NCBI GenBank assembly: GCA_024398875.1 | Contig: JAKSIJ010000002.1 | Span: forward strand, 186,001-250,000 | DNA length: 64,000 bases | DNA from: Fibrobacter sp. | Lineage (GTDB): Bacteria; Fibrobacterota; Fibrobacteria; Fibrobacterales; Fibrobacteraceae | Direction: 5' to 3' | Shown here: positions 24,225-33,461 of the stretch, one piece after another | Layout of the letters: every line of letters begins with the position of its first letter | Numbering within the stretch: the stretch's first letter is position 1 | Position numbers and translations under genes: made by a program | The notes under the pieces: generated by a model | Database searches by the model: none | What the model saw: the letters and a program-made list of their open reading frames with translations, nothing else | Told to the model about the DNA's origin: nothing

Positions 24225-26762
24225 TTATACAACTTTCTCGGGCCAGGGATGCTTTGGATAGCGCCCGCGCAGTTCCTTCCTGACTTCGGGATATGTGTTT
24301 TCCCAGAATCCCGTCAGGTCCCAGGTCTTCTGTATTGTCCTGAAGTTTGGCGCTAGAATGTCATAGCGGACTTTCAGTTTTTTGTCGGCGATAAAATGTT
24401 CGCCCCGAAGTTCCATGAGGTCTTCGATGCGGGCGGAAATTTCCACCAGGACGCCGGCGGCACTTTGCGCGATTTGACCGTGGCTATTGCCAGCTGTTTC
24501 GCCGGTGTCGCCTTCGGGTGCGGCTACCGCCTGATAGCTATAGCGGGCTCGCTTTCCGTTAGGGAGCTGGTAGTGGTCCGGAAATGTCTTTGCAAGCCAG
24601 GGCAGCATGGATTTTCCGAAGTAGTCCTCCAGAATGGCGCGGTAGCGGTCTTCACTAATGTCTCGCAGCATAAATACGCCGCTGACGAAATCTTCCAGAA
24701 TGAGGGCCATGTCCTCCTCATTGAATTCTGGCAATCCGAATTCGGGATACAGCTTTGCCGCCAAACGCATCTTGATGAGGAGCGTCTGAACTGCCTCTGT
24801 CTGGAAACGACCATTCCAGTTTTCCTTTTCAAGTTTTTCCTTCCAGGCGGTTGCGGTAAGTTCCTTCAACGCGTTCAAAACTTTTGGCGAAGCCTCTTGC
24901 GGTAAAATTTCCTTTCGGCTGAAAGGCGTTACTTCTATGCCAATGAAACGTTCCTGTCCATTTCGCCATAAAAGCTCATAATGAGTTTCTTTAGTCCCGT
25001 TATTCAGGAGGCTTTCTTCTAGAGGGACGTAGAGATTGAGCCGCAGTTCCACTTTGCTTGCGGTTCCTGTGCGGAGCATTTGAATGGCGAGAATGGCGTA
25101 GGGAGGCTCGTCAGTCTGCAAACGGATTGCATTTTGGTTTCTTAATTTGTATGTAACGGTATTGCCGTTGGTGCCAGAGGTTGTAGCAAGACAATCGGGG
25201 TAGGCCTGAAGCAAGGCTTTTTTTGTGGCTTGCGAGGTGTCTGTCGCCAATAATATTCCGGTGTTCTTACAGTAATCCTTTAACTGACGGAATGTCCACT
25301 GCACCTCCCGCGGGAGCTCCGCCCTGTCACTTAGAGAATCTTCGGCCAAAGTGATGAGGTTGACGGGATTCTTGTTTTTTTGGAGCGATTCCGTGCCAGA
25401 ATGAATCCAGGCCATAGCCATTAAGGTGAGGCCGGAAAGGGGCTCGCCGGAAAAGAGAATTTGGGAAAGGCTTACATCGGAGATGGGAGATTGCACGGCT
25501 TTCAAACCCAATTCCGTAATGTTAGCCTGGGCTAACATTTTGAGACGATTGAGTTTGGCAAGAGCGGTTTGCTCTCTAGCTGCAGGAATTGCCGTGGGCA
25601 AAAGCAACGCGTTTGGCACATTTTTTGCACCCCAATTAGCGTCGCCATTTGCTAAAACATTTTGCTGTAATTGGTATTCCAGTGCCGCCTTTTGCAAAAT
25701 GAATTCCGATGGCTCGATTTGCGTCACCTCGGGAATAATTCCCGAAGGCATCCGCTTGTCGGTAGCCCCATTCCACAGCTGGATGCATACGCCATTCTGG
25801 GTACGGCCTGCACGGCCTGCCCGCTGGATGGAATTCTGCTTGGAAATCTGCACCGTGCGAAGAACGTTTATTCTCTGGGCGTCATCGTATTCGCTAATCC
25901 GCTCCACTCCGGAATCTACAACGCCTGTGACGCCGGGAACGGTGATGGAAGTTTCTGCAATGTTTGTAGTGAAGATGATGCGGGGCGATTCCGTCTCTTC
26001 AAAAATCTGGTTCTGAATCTCGCGGCTTTGGCCTGCGTAGAGCTCGAACATCAGAGCCACATTTGGCCCCAGGGCTTCCATGGCGGCAGTATGGCACTTT
26101 GCGATTTCTCCTTTGCCCGGGAGAAACACCAGCGTGGTTTGCCAGATGTTGTTGCGGTACAAAGTTCGCAGCGCTCGAACCACTTCAGTTTCTAGGGTAG
26201 TACCAGTTGCAGGATCCTGGTGAAGTACCTGCACGGGATAGAGAGGGTGCCCCAGTTCCAAACATTTTACGCCGAGAGCCTTTTCCATTTCTTCCCGGTT
26301 GAGTTTGGCGGACATTACTATCAACCGCGGACCATTCCTTAGCGTCGTGAGATAACTGAACAGCATATCCATATCGGATTTTCGTTCATGATATTCGTCG
26401 AAGATGACCCATTCTGCATCAAGTTTGCCGTGGAGAATTTCCTGAAGAAAGTTCCCGTAGGTCTGGAACAGAATCCGGGTTGCGTCGCTGCGGCATGATT
26501 CCTGCCGAAACTGGTAACCGATGGTTTTGCCGCAGGGCTCGTGATGGAGTTTTGCGGAAAATTCAGCAAGAGCGAGCGCCGCAATCCGCCTGGGCTGCAA
26601 CACCACAATTTTTCCAGAAAAATGATTTTCCAGAAAGTAGGGAAGGTAAAGGGATTTCCCGCTGCCTGTAGGTGCCTCAATCAGCAAATTGCGGGAAGTG
26701 TTGACAGCCTCGAGAAGCTTACTCTCTTCCTCCGCAATGGCTAGATTCTGATATGACAGCAT
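24225..26762 (-). CDS. hrpB: HrpB-type ATP-dependent helicase
   Basis: This 845-residue superfamily 2 DExH helicase matches HrpB, whose cellular role is not well defined. It has Walker A EAPTGSGKS near residue 31, a DEYH box (the E. coli protein has DECH), SAKLNREEME in motif III position, TNIAETSITVPGV and QRAGRAGR (motif VI). The helicase-associated domain and the HrpB-specific C-terminal part follow, with KVRYDILAPNFRTIQKTWDLTGFWENTYPEVRKELRGRYPKHPWPE. Upstream DNA is entirely repeat-derived A/T-rich sequence, so its promoter may lie in the repeat. Confidence 0.92.
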   Translation of the reverse strand: MLSYQNLAIAEEESKLLEAVNTSRNLLIEAPTGSGKSLYLPYFLENHFSGKIVVLQPRRIAALALAEFSAKLHHEPCGKTIGYQFRQESCRSDATRILFQTYGNFLQEILHGKLDAEWVIFDEYHERKSDMDMLFSYLTTLRNGPRLIVMSAKLNREEMEKALGVKCLELGHPLYPVQVLHQDPATGTTLETEVVRALRTLYRNNIWQTTLVFLPGKGEIAKCHTAAMEALGPNVALMFELYAGQSREIQNQIFEETESPRIIFTTNIAETSITVPGVTGVVDSGVERISEYDDAQRINVLRTVQISKQNSIQRAGRAGRTQNGVCIQLWNGATDKRMPSGIIPEVTQIEPSEFILQKAALEYQLQQNVLANGDANWGAKNVPNALLLPTAIPAAREQTALAKLNRLKMLAQANITELGLKAVQSPISDVSLSQILFSGEPLSGLTLMAMAWIHSGTESLQKNKNPVNLITLAEDSLSDRAELPREVQWTFRQLKDYCKNTGILLATDTSQATKKALLQAYPDCLATTSGTNGNTVTYKLRNQNAIRLQTDEPPYAILAIQMLRTGTASKVELRLNLYVPLEESLLNNGTKETHYELLWRNGQERFIGIEVTPFSRKEILPQEASPKVLNALKELTATAWKEKLEKENWNGRFQTEAVQTLLIKMRLAAKLYPEFGLPEFNEEDMALILEDFVSGVFMLRDISEDRYRAILEDYFGKSMLPWLAKTFPDHYQLPNGKRARYSYQAVAAPEGDTGETAGNSHGQIAQSAAGVLVEISARIEDLMELRGEHFIADKKLKVRYDILAPNFRTIQKTWDLTGFWENTYPEVRKELRGRYPKHPWPEKVV

Positions 26763-26786
26763 GACAATTCAAAATTTAAAATTCAA

Positions 26787-26955
26787 AATTCACAATTAGT
26801 ACTTCGTACTCATTTTGACTTCGGCTCGGCACAAACCCATAAGCGAGCAAAGTAGAAAAGCGTGCTTTTCTATTTTCAAGCGACAGGTTTGGTACTTGTA
26901 CAATGCCCGAGCAAGCTCGGGCGCTGCACTCGCCTCGACAAAATTCACAATTAGG
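26787..26955. repeat. Structured intergenic repeat upstream of hrpB
   Basis: The word TTCACAATTAG borders both sides (26789-26799, 26944-26954). Inside are a TTC-triloop hairpin (26798-26810, stem AGTAC), an outer helix ATTTTG/CAAAAT, a central perfect 8-bp palindrome (AGAAAAGC, 26861-26878) and CCGAGC-AA-GCTCGG near 26907-26920. The left and right parts match the tandem repeats at 37303-37676; the central arm is an extra insertion here. To its right, 26956-27020 holds a small hairpin and A/T-rich simple sequence (AATTATTAATT). No gene is seen in 26763-27023. Confidence 0.72.
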
Positions 26956-27023
26956 TCTCTGGTATGATGCATCGCCAGACTCAATTATTAATTTTGAATT
27001 GTGAATTATTAATTGTTAATTGC

Positions 27024-27491
27024 TTACGCTTTCGGGTATTTGAGTTTTTCGCCGGTGGGCACATCCATATAGGGCGGCTTACCTTCGCGGAATTTCTGGT
27101 TGATGACCAGGTTCTCGATGCGACGGCGGAGGCCAGCTTCTGTTTTGCAGAAGAAGTACACCACTTTGTTTGTACCTGGAATGAGGAACATGGCGAGCTT
27201 ATATTTTTGAGAAACGGCGCGCCGGAAGAACTTCATGTCTTCCTTGCTTGGAATCACGAAATTGCTGTTTTCCTTGGTTTCGCAAATCATGTCGGCATCG
27301 GCCAGAAGAGCCTTGGACTTTTGTTTAAGAGCGGCAAAGTTGGGCTCAGAATTCTTCCGGATGGTGGCGAGGCTAAATGCTCCACCGCCTTCCTTTAAGG
27401 CTTTGCGGAGCCCGCGGAATGCAAAAACCGCCAGCACCACGAGAACAACTGCGAGAATATAGGGCCAATTATTGGCAAGAAAATCTAACAT
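27024..27491 (-). CDS. Hypothetical membrane-anchored protein
   Basis: This 155-residue protein is not recognised. One N-terminal membrane segment (about residues 8-26, ILAVVLVVLAVFAFRGL) is followed by a basic stretch. A soluble domain of about 110 residues then contains RRAVSQKYKLAMFLIPGTNKVVYFFCK. With the short N-terminus outside, the soluble domain would lie in the cytoplasm. GAGG sits 6 bases before the ATG at 27491. It is divergent from the Omp85-like gene, with 67 bases between the starts, and its 3' end abuts the hrpB-side repeat. Confidence 0.6.
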   Translation of the reverse strand: MLDFLANNWPYILAVVLVVLAVFAFRGLRKALKEGGGAFSLATIRKNSEPNFAALKQKSKALLADADMICETKENSNFVIPSKEDMKFFRRAVSQKYKLAMFLIPGTNKVVYFFCKTEAGLRRRIENLVINQKFREGKPPYMDVPTGEKLKYPKA

Positions 27492-27558
27492 AGGGACCTC
27501 TATTTGTCGGGAAAAATAGCAATTATTTTTCTACTTTTTGGGTAACGCGTGAGGTTCT

Positions 27559-28851
27559 GTGAAGTTTTCCCCGAAAAAAATGCTTGCCCTGCCCTTGCTC
27601 CTGCTAATGGGAGCGGCTTTCGCGGATGCAGGGAATCAGGGAAATGCCTGCGCTGATGGGGCGCCCATCGCTTCCATCGATTACGAGGGACTGGTCCACA
27701 CAAACCCTAGAGTCGTAGACCGTGAGCTTTTGAACAAGGTGAGCGAGCCCTATTCTGCGGCAAGCTTTGCAGCGGAAAAACTGAGGCTTCAGGACCTGGA
27801 TTTGTTCACGGAAGTTTCTGCCAGCTGTGAGCCAATTTCGTCCAACCCAAAATCTGGCCAGGCGCTTCACTATCACTTCAAGGAAATCTTCCGCTGGATT
27901 CCGTCCCCTGCAGGGAAGAAGACGGACCGCGACGGACTCATGATTGGCCTTGCCCTTGCCAACTTGAACGTGGCGGGGGAGGACGTTCGCGCAGAGGTGC
28001 AGTACCGCACATCGGTGGACCCGGTTTTTGACAATAACGAGTATGCGTTCTATGCCAGTTCGCCCTATTTGCTCGGGCTTCCCTTGGGTTGGAATTTCGA
28101 GTTTCTTCGGACGAACAGTTACGATGACATTCGGGATTTCCAGGATGCCAGTTGGCTAGTGGATTTGGATTTGAACTGGGACTTGAAGGAGAATTTTGCC
28201 ATCCTTTTGACGGGCGCCTACCGCTATATGGAAGACGTGGAACAGCATTTGCCGGAAGTGGGTGCGGGCTTTGCCTTCGATTTTCGGGATGCCGCTTTGG
28301 ACACCCGCAAGGGAATTTATCAGGAATACATGCTCACTCATGTGGGGCACGGAAAGTATGAGGGCGATGACTACTGGGAACTCCTGAGCGATAGTCGTGC
28401 CTATTATCCGGTATGGCGCTTTATTACGGGCGCTACGGCGCTTCTCCGCTATCGGCCGGGCAACGTGGGCTTCTATGACTACTTCTATCATGGTGGCGCA
28501 AATACCTTCCGCGGGCATGAATCGGATTCTCTCCATCTTGGAGTTCACGAGGCATTGCTCACTCTGGAAGAGCGGTTCGTGCTGATGGAGCGCCATGCGG
28601 CAAGCCTCTGGGGAATCAACTTCTTCTATGGCATCCAGCTGGTGGCCGGCTTGGATGGAAGCCTCTTGTGGGATGAAGGTCATCCTAGCTGGGACAACTA
28701 TGAGGGCGCTGTTTATGGCGGCATTCATCTTGTGATTCCGGCGCTGGACCGCATTCGCTTTGAGGTGGGTTACAGCCCCGATAATGGGGAACCGGTCTTC
28801 TACTTTGGTTTGTTTGACAAAGTAACGTCGGCACGCTGGCGCAGTCGCTAA
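27559..28851 (+). CDS. Omp85-superfamily outer-membrane protein with one POTRA domain
   Basis: This 430-residue protein starts at a GTG with GAGG six bases upstream. A signal peptide (about 1-24) leads to a short POTRA-like domain (IDYEGLVHTNPRVVDREL and ASFAAEKLRLQDLDLFTEVSASCEP). The rest is a beta-barrel with the Omp85 (R/F)RG signature in NTFRGHESDSLHLG, and ends GYSPDNGEPVFYFGLFDK followed by a short basic tail. The full-length BamA has five POTRA domains and about 800 residues, so this is a small paralogue. It may insert or secrete another protein, or be a TamA- or patatin-type relative. The neighbour genes give no hint. Confidence 0.68.
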   Translation: MKFSPKKMLALPLLLLMGAAFADAGNQGNACADGAPIASIDYEGLVHTNPRVVDRELLNKVSEPYSAASFAAEKLRLQDLDLFTEVSASCEPISSNPKSGQALHYHFKEIFRWIPSPAGKKTDRDGLMIGLALANLNVAGEDVRAEVQYRTSVDPVFDNNEYAFYASSPYLLGLPLGWNFEFLRTNSYDDIRDFQDASWLVDLDLNWDLKENFAILLTGAYRYMEDVEQHLPEVGAGFAFDFRDAALDTRKGIYQEYMLTHVGHGKYEGDDYWELLSDSRAYYPVWRFITGATALLRYRPGNVGFYDYFYHGGANTFRGHESDSLHLGVHEALLTLEERFVLMERHAASLWGINFFYGIQLVAGLDGSLLWDEGHPSWDNYEGAVYGGIHLVIPALDRIRFEVGYSPDNGEPVFYFGLFDKVTSARWRSR

Positions 28852-28886
28852 AATGCATGGCCTCGTGCCCGCGTTCCCCTAATCCC

Positions 28887-28916
28887 TTGAAATATTTTTC
28901 AGAATTGTTAAATTTG
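28887..28916 (+). promoter_or_regulatory. Bacteroidetes-type promoter for ppa
   Basis: TTG (28887-28889), a 19-base spacer and TAAATTTG (28909-28916) match the TTTG-N19-20-TAnnTTTG promoter of Bacteroidetes sigma factors. The ppa start codon is 58 bases further on. Confidence 0.6.
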
Positions 28917-28973
28917 TATTAACAAAATAACGTCTATGATTGATGGGTTCGAGGTGAACCCTTTGGAGTTAGA

Positions 28974-29564
28974 ATGGCAATTAATTATCTGGATCTCCCC
29001 ATTGGCAGAAAGTACCCTTACGAGGTGGATTGCGTGGTGGAAATCGGCAAGGATACCAATCTCAAGTACGAATACGATGAACGGCTGCATGTGTTCCGCC
29101 TGGACCGTTGCCTCCTCAGCTCGATGAGTTATCCTTGCACCTATGGTTTTATTCCCAGCACCAAGGCTGATGATGGCGATGCTTTGGATATGCTGATTTA
29201 CAGCCCGGCCTCTATGATGACGGGTACGGTTTGCACTTGTCGCGTTATCGGTGCCCTCGACATGACCGATGGCGGCAAGAAGGACTACAAAGTTTTGGGC
29301 GTTCCCGTTTTCAATCCACGCCCCATCAAGGACATTTGCGATGTGGACCAGATGTTCCTTCGCATTACCAAGAACTTCTTCCAGAACTACAAGGAATTGG
29401 AAGGGAAGGATGTGCAGATTGGAGATTGGCAGAACGCGGCTTTCGCTCGGGAACGCGTCATCAATGCTCACAAGGCCTACTTCCAGAATCAAGTGCAGGT
29501 TCCGGAGAGTTGCTATCAAGAACCCGAGGGAGATGGAAATCTTCCGCCAGAAGAATTGATTTAA
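28974..29564 (+). CDS. ppa: Soluble inorganic pyrophosphatase, family I
   Basis: This 196-residue cytoplasmic enzyme splits pyrophosphate to two phosphates and so pulls biosynthetic reactions forward. The hallmark metal-binding motif is DDGDALDML (about residues 63-71), preceded by SYPCTYGFIPST. Later DVDQMFLRITKNFFQNYKELEGKDV matches the family's C-terminal region with its conserved aspartates and lysines. TTGGAG lies upstream of the ATG at 28974. It has its own predicted promoter and terminator, so it is probably transcribed alone. Confidence 0.92.
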   Translation: MAINYLDLPIGRKYPYEVDCVVEIGKDTNLKYEYDERLHVFRLDRCLLSSMSYPCTYGFIPSTKADDGDALDMLIYSPASMMTGTVCTCRVIGALDMTDGGKKDYKVLGVPVFNPRPIKDICDVDQMFLRITKNFFQNYKELEGKDVQIGDWQNAAFARERVINAHKAYFQNQVQVPESCYQEPEGDGNLPPEELI

Positions 29565-29598
29565 AACTGCCGCGGAAAAATCCCGCGGATTGTGTATG

Positions 29599-29627
29599 AA
29601 AAATCCGACCTTCGGGCCGGATTTTTT
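29599..29627 (+). terminator. Rho-independent terminator after ppa
   Basis: A 12-bp stem with one A-C mismatch and a TTCG tetraloop ends in a T-run of six. A second small hairpin (CCGCGG repeated inversely at 29570-29588) precedes it. Confidence 0.9.
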
Positions 29628-29696
29628 ATAACGGGGGCGTTGCGCTGTTACCAGAAGAAGACTGCTCTGTTTCCAGAGGAATACTGCGCCGCGTTT

Positions 29697-32315
29697 TTAG
29701 GCCTTCGCCGTTTTTTTGCTCGCAAAATTTTGACGGATGGCAATAACGCCAACTGCAATCAAGAGAATTGTTGCAACAGCTGCAATCTTCAAGCACATGT
29801 GGAATGGCTGGGAGCGGTATTCCATACGCACCTCTGACTTGCCTTTGGGAACTTCAATGGCACGCAGTGTACCGAAGGCCTTGAACACCTTGGTCTCGCT
29901 GCCATTGACGTAAGCCTTCCAATAGGGATGGTAGTTTCCGGCCACCACCATGATGGAGGGACGGTCCGTTTCCACTGCAAATACCTGAGTGTCCATTTTC
30001 GGGCTTGCAATAAGCTTTGCCTTGCCTTCAGGAGCACCTTCGCTTCCCTTGTTCGCAGGGGCTTCGGAAAGGATTGCCTTTTCGCGGTATTCAAATCCGT
30101 TTTTGAGGGCGCTGATGGCGGCGTCATCTTCCATCACAACGGCACTACCATACAAGTAGGCTTCTCCCATGGCTGTGGGGATTGGCATGTAGGTGGTGCC
30201 CTGACGGCTGTCAAAAATGATGGCTCCGATGTTCATCAAATCTAAGAAGGGGTGGGCAGCATCGGGATTGTTGATGTTGAGCAAATAGTTGGCATCGTTT
30301 TGTCCACCGCGGAAGGCGCGGTAAGTTCCAAGCTCGTTGTCGTGGAAACCTTCGGCATTGCGCAGGTGGTATTGAGAAAGTGCATTCCCGCTGATAGCCT
30401 TGTTCTGGCTTAGGGAAAGTACGCGAGGTGTGTTTAGACTGTCTGCTTTGTAGGGCGCCTTGATGGCATTGACAATCCCATTACCGGGCTGTAGATATTG
30501 CTTTGCGGGCACATTCTGGATGAATGCTCCGTTGATGAAGAATAGTTCCACGCCAGCGGCAATGGCGAGAATGCAGACCTTGTATGCAACGGAACCTTTC
30601 CATTTGAAAACCGCCCAAGTGACGGCAACAATGGCGAGAATGAGAATGAAGCCTGGAATGACTTTACCGGCGGTGACACTCATGACCACTTCATTGAGGG
30701 GCTTGAAGTAGGGTGCTGCTACGGGGTCGCTCATCAGCTTTTGTCCGCTCATGAGGAAAAGCCCGATGAAGGTGAACCCGACAAGAACGCAAACCTGAAT
30801 GGCTCTGGATGTTCCTGGCAGTTTCTGCTTGAATGCGTTTGTGAAATTCTGAATGTTGAGAGACTTGCCTTGGTCATCAACGCTCATCACGCCGAGAGCA
30901 GCAATGGCGTAGAGAACCATTATCACCAAGCCAAAACCACTAATGAAGAGGGTCCAGTTGAATCTCGCGATGACTGCAATGAGAAGGAGCGCAACGAATA
31001 TTACGGTTCCGTGCAAGAGTGCCTTCTTGTTTTTTGCAGCTTCCGCACTTTCGTCTGCGAGAGTCTTTACCACAGGGGCAGCCATCATCACAAGGAGGAG
31101 GGGAAGCCAGAACAGCGCCATGCCGGGAGCGCGGAAACTTTTTGCTCCAGGGAGAATGTTGTACCAGAGTTTGAACAGGGGAGAGTGGATTCCCATGCCG
31201 TAACTGAGCGCGAGAACTGCGCCCAGACCCCAGAAAACGGCAGTGCGGCGCTTGTCGGGGAGGAATAGACAAAGGAAACCGAGGAAGGTAAGAAGAGCAC
31301 CTGCGTTGTTATGGTCCAATTTGAAGGAATTGTGACCCCAATAGAAGGGTGAGCCCTGGCTTCCTGCGGATGCCATTGCATGGTATTCCTCCATGGAAAT
31401 GTTGATGAAGGAGGATCCTGTTAAATCATTCGTTTTTTCATCTTGGGTATAGACATCGACACCTACAAATCCAGGGAGGAGCATTTGTGCCAATTCTTCC
31501 TGATGAAAACACCAGCTGGTGGCATGACCGTAGTTGGTATGGGCGGCATCGCCGCGAACGGACTGCGTTGTGGTGTACATGTAGGTAGGGAGAATCTGGA
31601 AACAGGACATGGCGAGTCCAAATGCCAATGCTATTGCCGCTAGTCCAAGGCGTTTCCCTTTTGTGGCAAGTCCATCGGCGTGGAAGGCCACTTCGTATAA
31701 GGCATAGAGACCTGCTCCCCAGAGGAAGAAGTAGGTGAGCTGGATGTGTGAACCAAGAATCATCCACACAATGCTTAATGCAAGTACGATGAGGTAAGGG
31801 AGACTGCCAGTACGGATGACTTTACGGAGAGCGAGTAGGGCGAGAGGAGCGATGGCGAATACCATCATCTTTCCATCGTGACCGCCATAGATGTAGGTGA
31901 AGTATTCGGGAGAGAATGCGTATAAGAACCCGAGTAGAGCGCCCCACCAGCGGCTTCCTGTCAGATTCCATGCAAGGAGGAACGCACTAATGAAGGCAAC
32001 CCAGATGGTAAGAATGAATTTTATACCAACGGCACGAGCAGGATCTGTAAGGAATTGTACCCAAACTAGCGGGTGATACACATCGGCAAAGGAAGCGTCA
32101 ATGGTGGGAATACCTCCCAGACGTGTATCATCCCATTCCGTCACTATAACATTCTCCGCACGAAGAATTCTGGAACCAATGCCATTGAGCTGGTCGCTGT
32201 TCAGCATTAGCAAATCGGGATTGAACACAAATTCCCGGAATACAGCTAAAAGAATGACGAGAAATAATACTGCAATACTTCCGAAAAATACGGAGTTCTT
32301 TTCAAAAATTTTCAT
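29697..32315 (-). CDS. YfhO-family membrane protein
   Basis: This 872-residue protein has about twelve or more membrane segments and a C-terminal soluble domain of roughly 200 residues before a last membrane helix. It resembles Bacillus YfhO-type proteins, which are GT-C-like and act in glycosylation of cell-surface polymers. Visible family-like features are the first-loop acidic motif EWDDTRLGGIPTIDASFADVYHP, YIYGGHDGKMMVFAIAPLALLA and a C-terminal VVAGNYHPYWKAYVNG. It is the last of three co-directional genes; the microprotein gene ends 11 bases before its start, and GGATT serves as a weak ribosome site. Confidence 0.78.
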   Translation of the reverse strand: MKIFEKNSVFFGSIAVLFLVILLAVFREFVFNPDLLMLNSDQLNGIGSRILRAENVIVTEWDDTRLGGIPTIDASFADVYHPLVWVQFLTDPARAVGIKFILTIWVAFISAFLLAWNLTGSRWWGALLGFLYAFSPEYFTYIYGGHDGKMMVFAIAPLALLALRKVIRTGSLPYLIVLALSIVWMILGSHIQLTYFFLWGAGLYALYEVAFHADGLATKGKRLGLAAIALAFGLAMSCFQILPTYMYTTTQSVRGDAAHTNYGHATSWCFHQEELAQMLLPGFVGVDVYTQDEKTNDLTGSSFINISMEEYHAMASAGSQGSPFYWGHNSFKLDHNNAGALLTFLGFLCLFLPDKRRTAVFWGLGAVLALSYGMGIHSPLFKLWYNILPGAKSFRAPGMALFWLPLLLVMMAAPVVKTLADESAEAAKNKKALLHGTVIFVALLLIAVIARFNWTLFISGFGLVIMVLYAIAALGVMSVDDQGKSLNIQNFTNAFKQKLPGTSRAIQVCVLVGFTFIGLFLMSGQKLMSDPVAAPYFKPLNEVVMSVTAGKVIPGFILILAIVAVTWAVFKWKGSVAYKVCILAIAAGVELFFINGAFIQNVPAKQYLQPGNGIVNAIKAPYKADSLNTPRVLSLSQNKAISGNALSQYHLRNAEGFHDNELGTYRAFRGGQNDANYLLNINNPDAAHPFLDLMNIGAIIFDSRQGTTYMPIPTAMGEAYLYGSAVVMEDDAAISALKNGFEYREKAILSEAPANKGSEGAPEGKAKLIASPKMDTQVFAVETDRPSIMVVAGNYHPYWKAYVNGSETKVFKAFGTLRAIEVPKGKSEVRMEYRSQPFHMCLKIAAVATILLIAVGVIAIRQNFASKKTAKA

Positions 32316-32326
32316 AATCCAACTTT

Positions 32327-32437
32327 TTAGTCAACAGTGTTTTCATCAATCTGGGTTGTTTTGACCAGACTGTAAATGCCGAATGCCGAGATGATGCAAA
32401 CGGCTGCGACGACCACATATTTTATGAGTTTTGCCAT
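32327..32437 (-). CDS. 36-residue single-pass membrane microprotein
   Basis: A short gene with an excellent AAGGAG site seven bases before its ATG. The product starts MAKLIKYVVVAAVCIISAF, a basic N-terminus and then one membrane helix (about residues 7-26). A short polar tail with DENTVD follows. It fills the gap between the methyltransferase gene (15 bases upstream) and the YfhO gene (11 bases downstream), so it is surely in the same transcript if real. The ribosome site, spacing and hydrophobic pattern all support translation. Its role is unknown; a partner of the YfhO protein is a reasonable guess. Confidence 0.72.
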   Translation of the reverse strand: MAKLIKYVVVAAVCIISAFGIYSLVKTTQIDENTVD

Positions 32438-32452
32438 AAGGGTCTCCTTGTG

Positions 32453-33409
32453 CTAAACTTTATCAATCTTTTCCAAAATTATGCAGATGACGGGGAGTTT
32501 TTTATCCACCTCGTTTTCGCTAGGGATGATTTCGGAGAGGATGATTTTGCAATTAAATTCTTTAACGAAAAACTCCAGCTGTTTGCTATCGAAGCCAAGC
32601 CAGATGTGCCCATGGGTGGTGCGGAAGGATTCCTCCTTGTGCTGTGCCAGGTCCAGCAGGGCGAGAGTTCCACCGGGTTTGAGAATGCGGATGGCTTCCT
32701 TTAAGGCTAACCGCGGGTCCATGGCATGATGGAGCACCTGACTCATCAACACCAAATCGGCGAAGTCGGAGGGAAGCCCGGTCTGGGTCATGTCCGCCAC
32801 TTTCGGGGTGATGTTGTCGAAACCTTTGTGCTTGATAATGCGTTGTAGGCCGGAAATGACTTTGGGGTCGCAATCTAGTGCCGTCACATGCCTGCAACGA
32901 GTAGCGAGCATTAAGGAGAGGTCTCCGCCCTCGCCACAACCGATGTCCACCGCATTTTCAAAAGGAATCATCAGCTTGCTGAACAGACTGATTTGCGCCT
33001 TAAGGCTTCCGCCGGCCTGGTCCAGCTTGTGAATCTGGCCCTTGGTCTTGTCGGTACGTTCTTGCAGTTTCTGTTCCGCGCGACATTGGATGATGTCGTG
33101 GTCCGGAAGGTTGCTGTAGGCATCCCTGATGATGGAAAGAACCCGATTGCTGAGGAGCAGTTCTTCGCTGAGGCCGTAGTAGGCCTTGATGCCATCTCGG
33201 CGGTCTTTTAAAAGGTTGCAGCTGGAGAGCTTTGCGAGGTGTCTGCTGGCATTGCTCTGGTGAATGTCTAGAATGTCTTTGATTTCATTGACGGTCCATT
33301 CCGCCTGATCCAGAAGCATGAGAATCTTGAGACGCATTTCGTCGGAAATGGCCGAGAAAAGTTCCATGCTTGGTATGATGGGCTCGCGAATGGGTTCCTG
33401 ACTAGACAC
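32453..33409 (-). CDS. ArsR-type HTH regulator fused to a SAM methyltransferase
   Basis: This 318-residue protein combines an N-terminal winged helix of the ArsR kind (ELFSAISDEMRLKILMLLDQAEWTVNEI, then NASRHLAKL as recognition helix) with a class I methyltransferase domain. The latter has motif I VDIGCGEGGDLSLML (about residue 158), a DCDPKVI acidic loop and a later ADMTQTGLP. The GTG at 33409 has GGAG six bases upstream and is the best start. The open frame continues to 33520 but would overlap the divergent PAP2 gene. Similar fusions are known among ArsR-methyltransferase proteins. Methylation target and effector are unknown. Confidence 0.75.
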   Translation of the reverse strand: MSSQEPIREPIIPSMELFSAISDEMRLKILMLLDQAEWTVNEIKDILDIHQSNASRHLAKLSSCNLLKDRRDGIKAYYGLSEELLLSNRVLSIIRDAYSNLPDHDIIQCRAEQKLQERTDKTKGQIHKLDQAGGSLKAQISLFSKLMIPFENAVDIGCGEGGDLSLMLATRCRHVTALDCDPKVISGLQRIIKHKGFDNITPKVADMTQTGLPSDFADLVLMSQVLHHAMDPRLALKEAIRILKPGGTLALLDLAQHKEESFRTTHGHIWLGFDSKQLEFFVKEFNCKIILSEIIPSENEVDKKLPVICIILEKIDKV

Positions 33410-33461
33410 TTTGACTCCAGTTGTTTCTAAAGAGGAATATAATTTTTTAGTTTGAGTGTTG

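Noticed and set aside
29640-29696. A small gene or RNA between ppa and the YfhO gene
   Set aside because: No start with a ribosome site, no strong hairpin with a U-tract, and no similarity to known small RNAs by eye.
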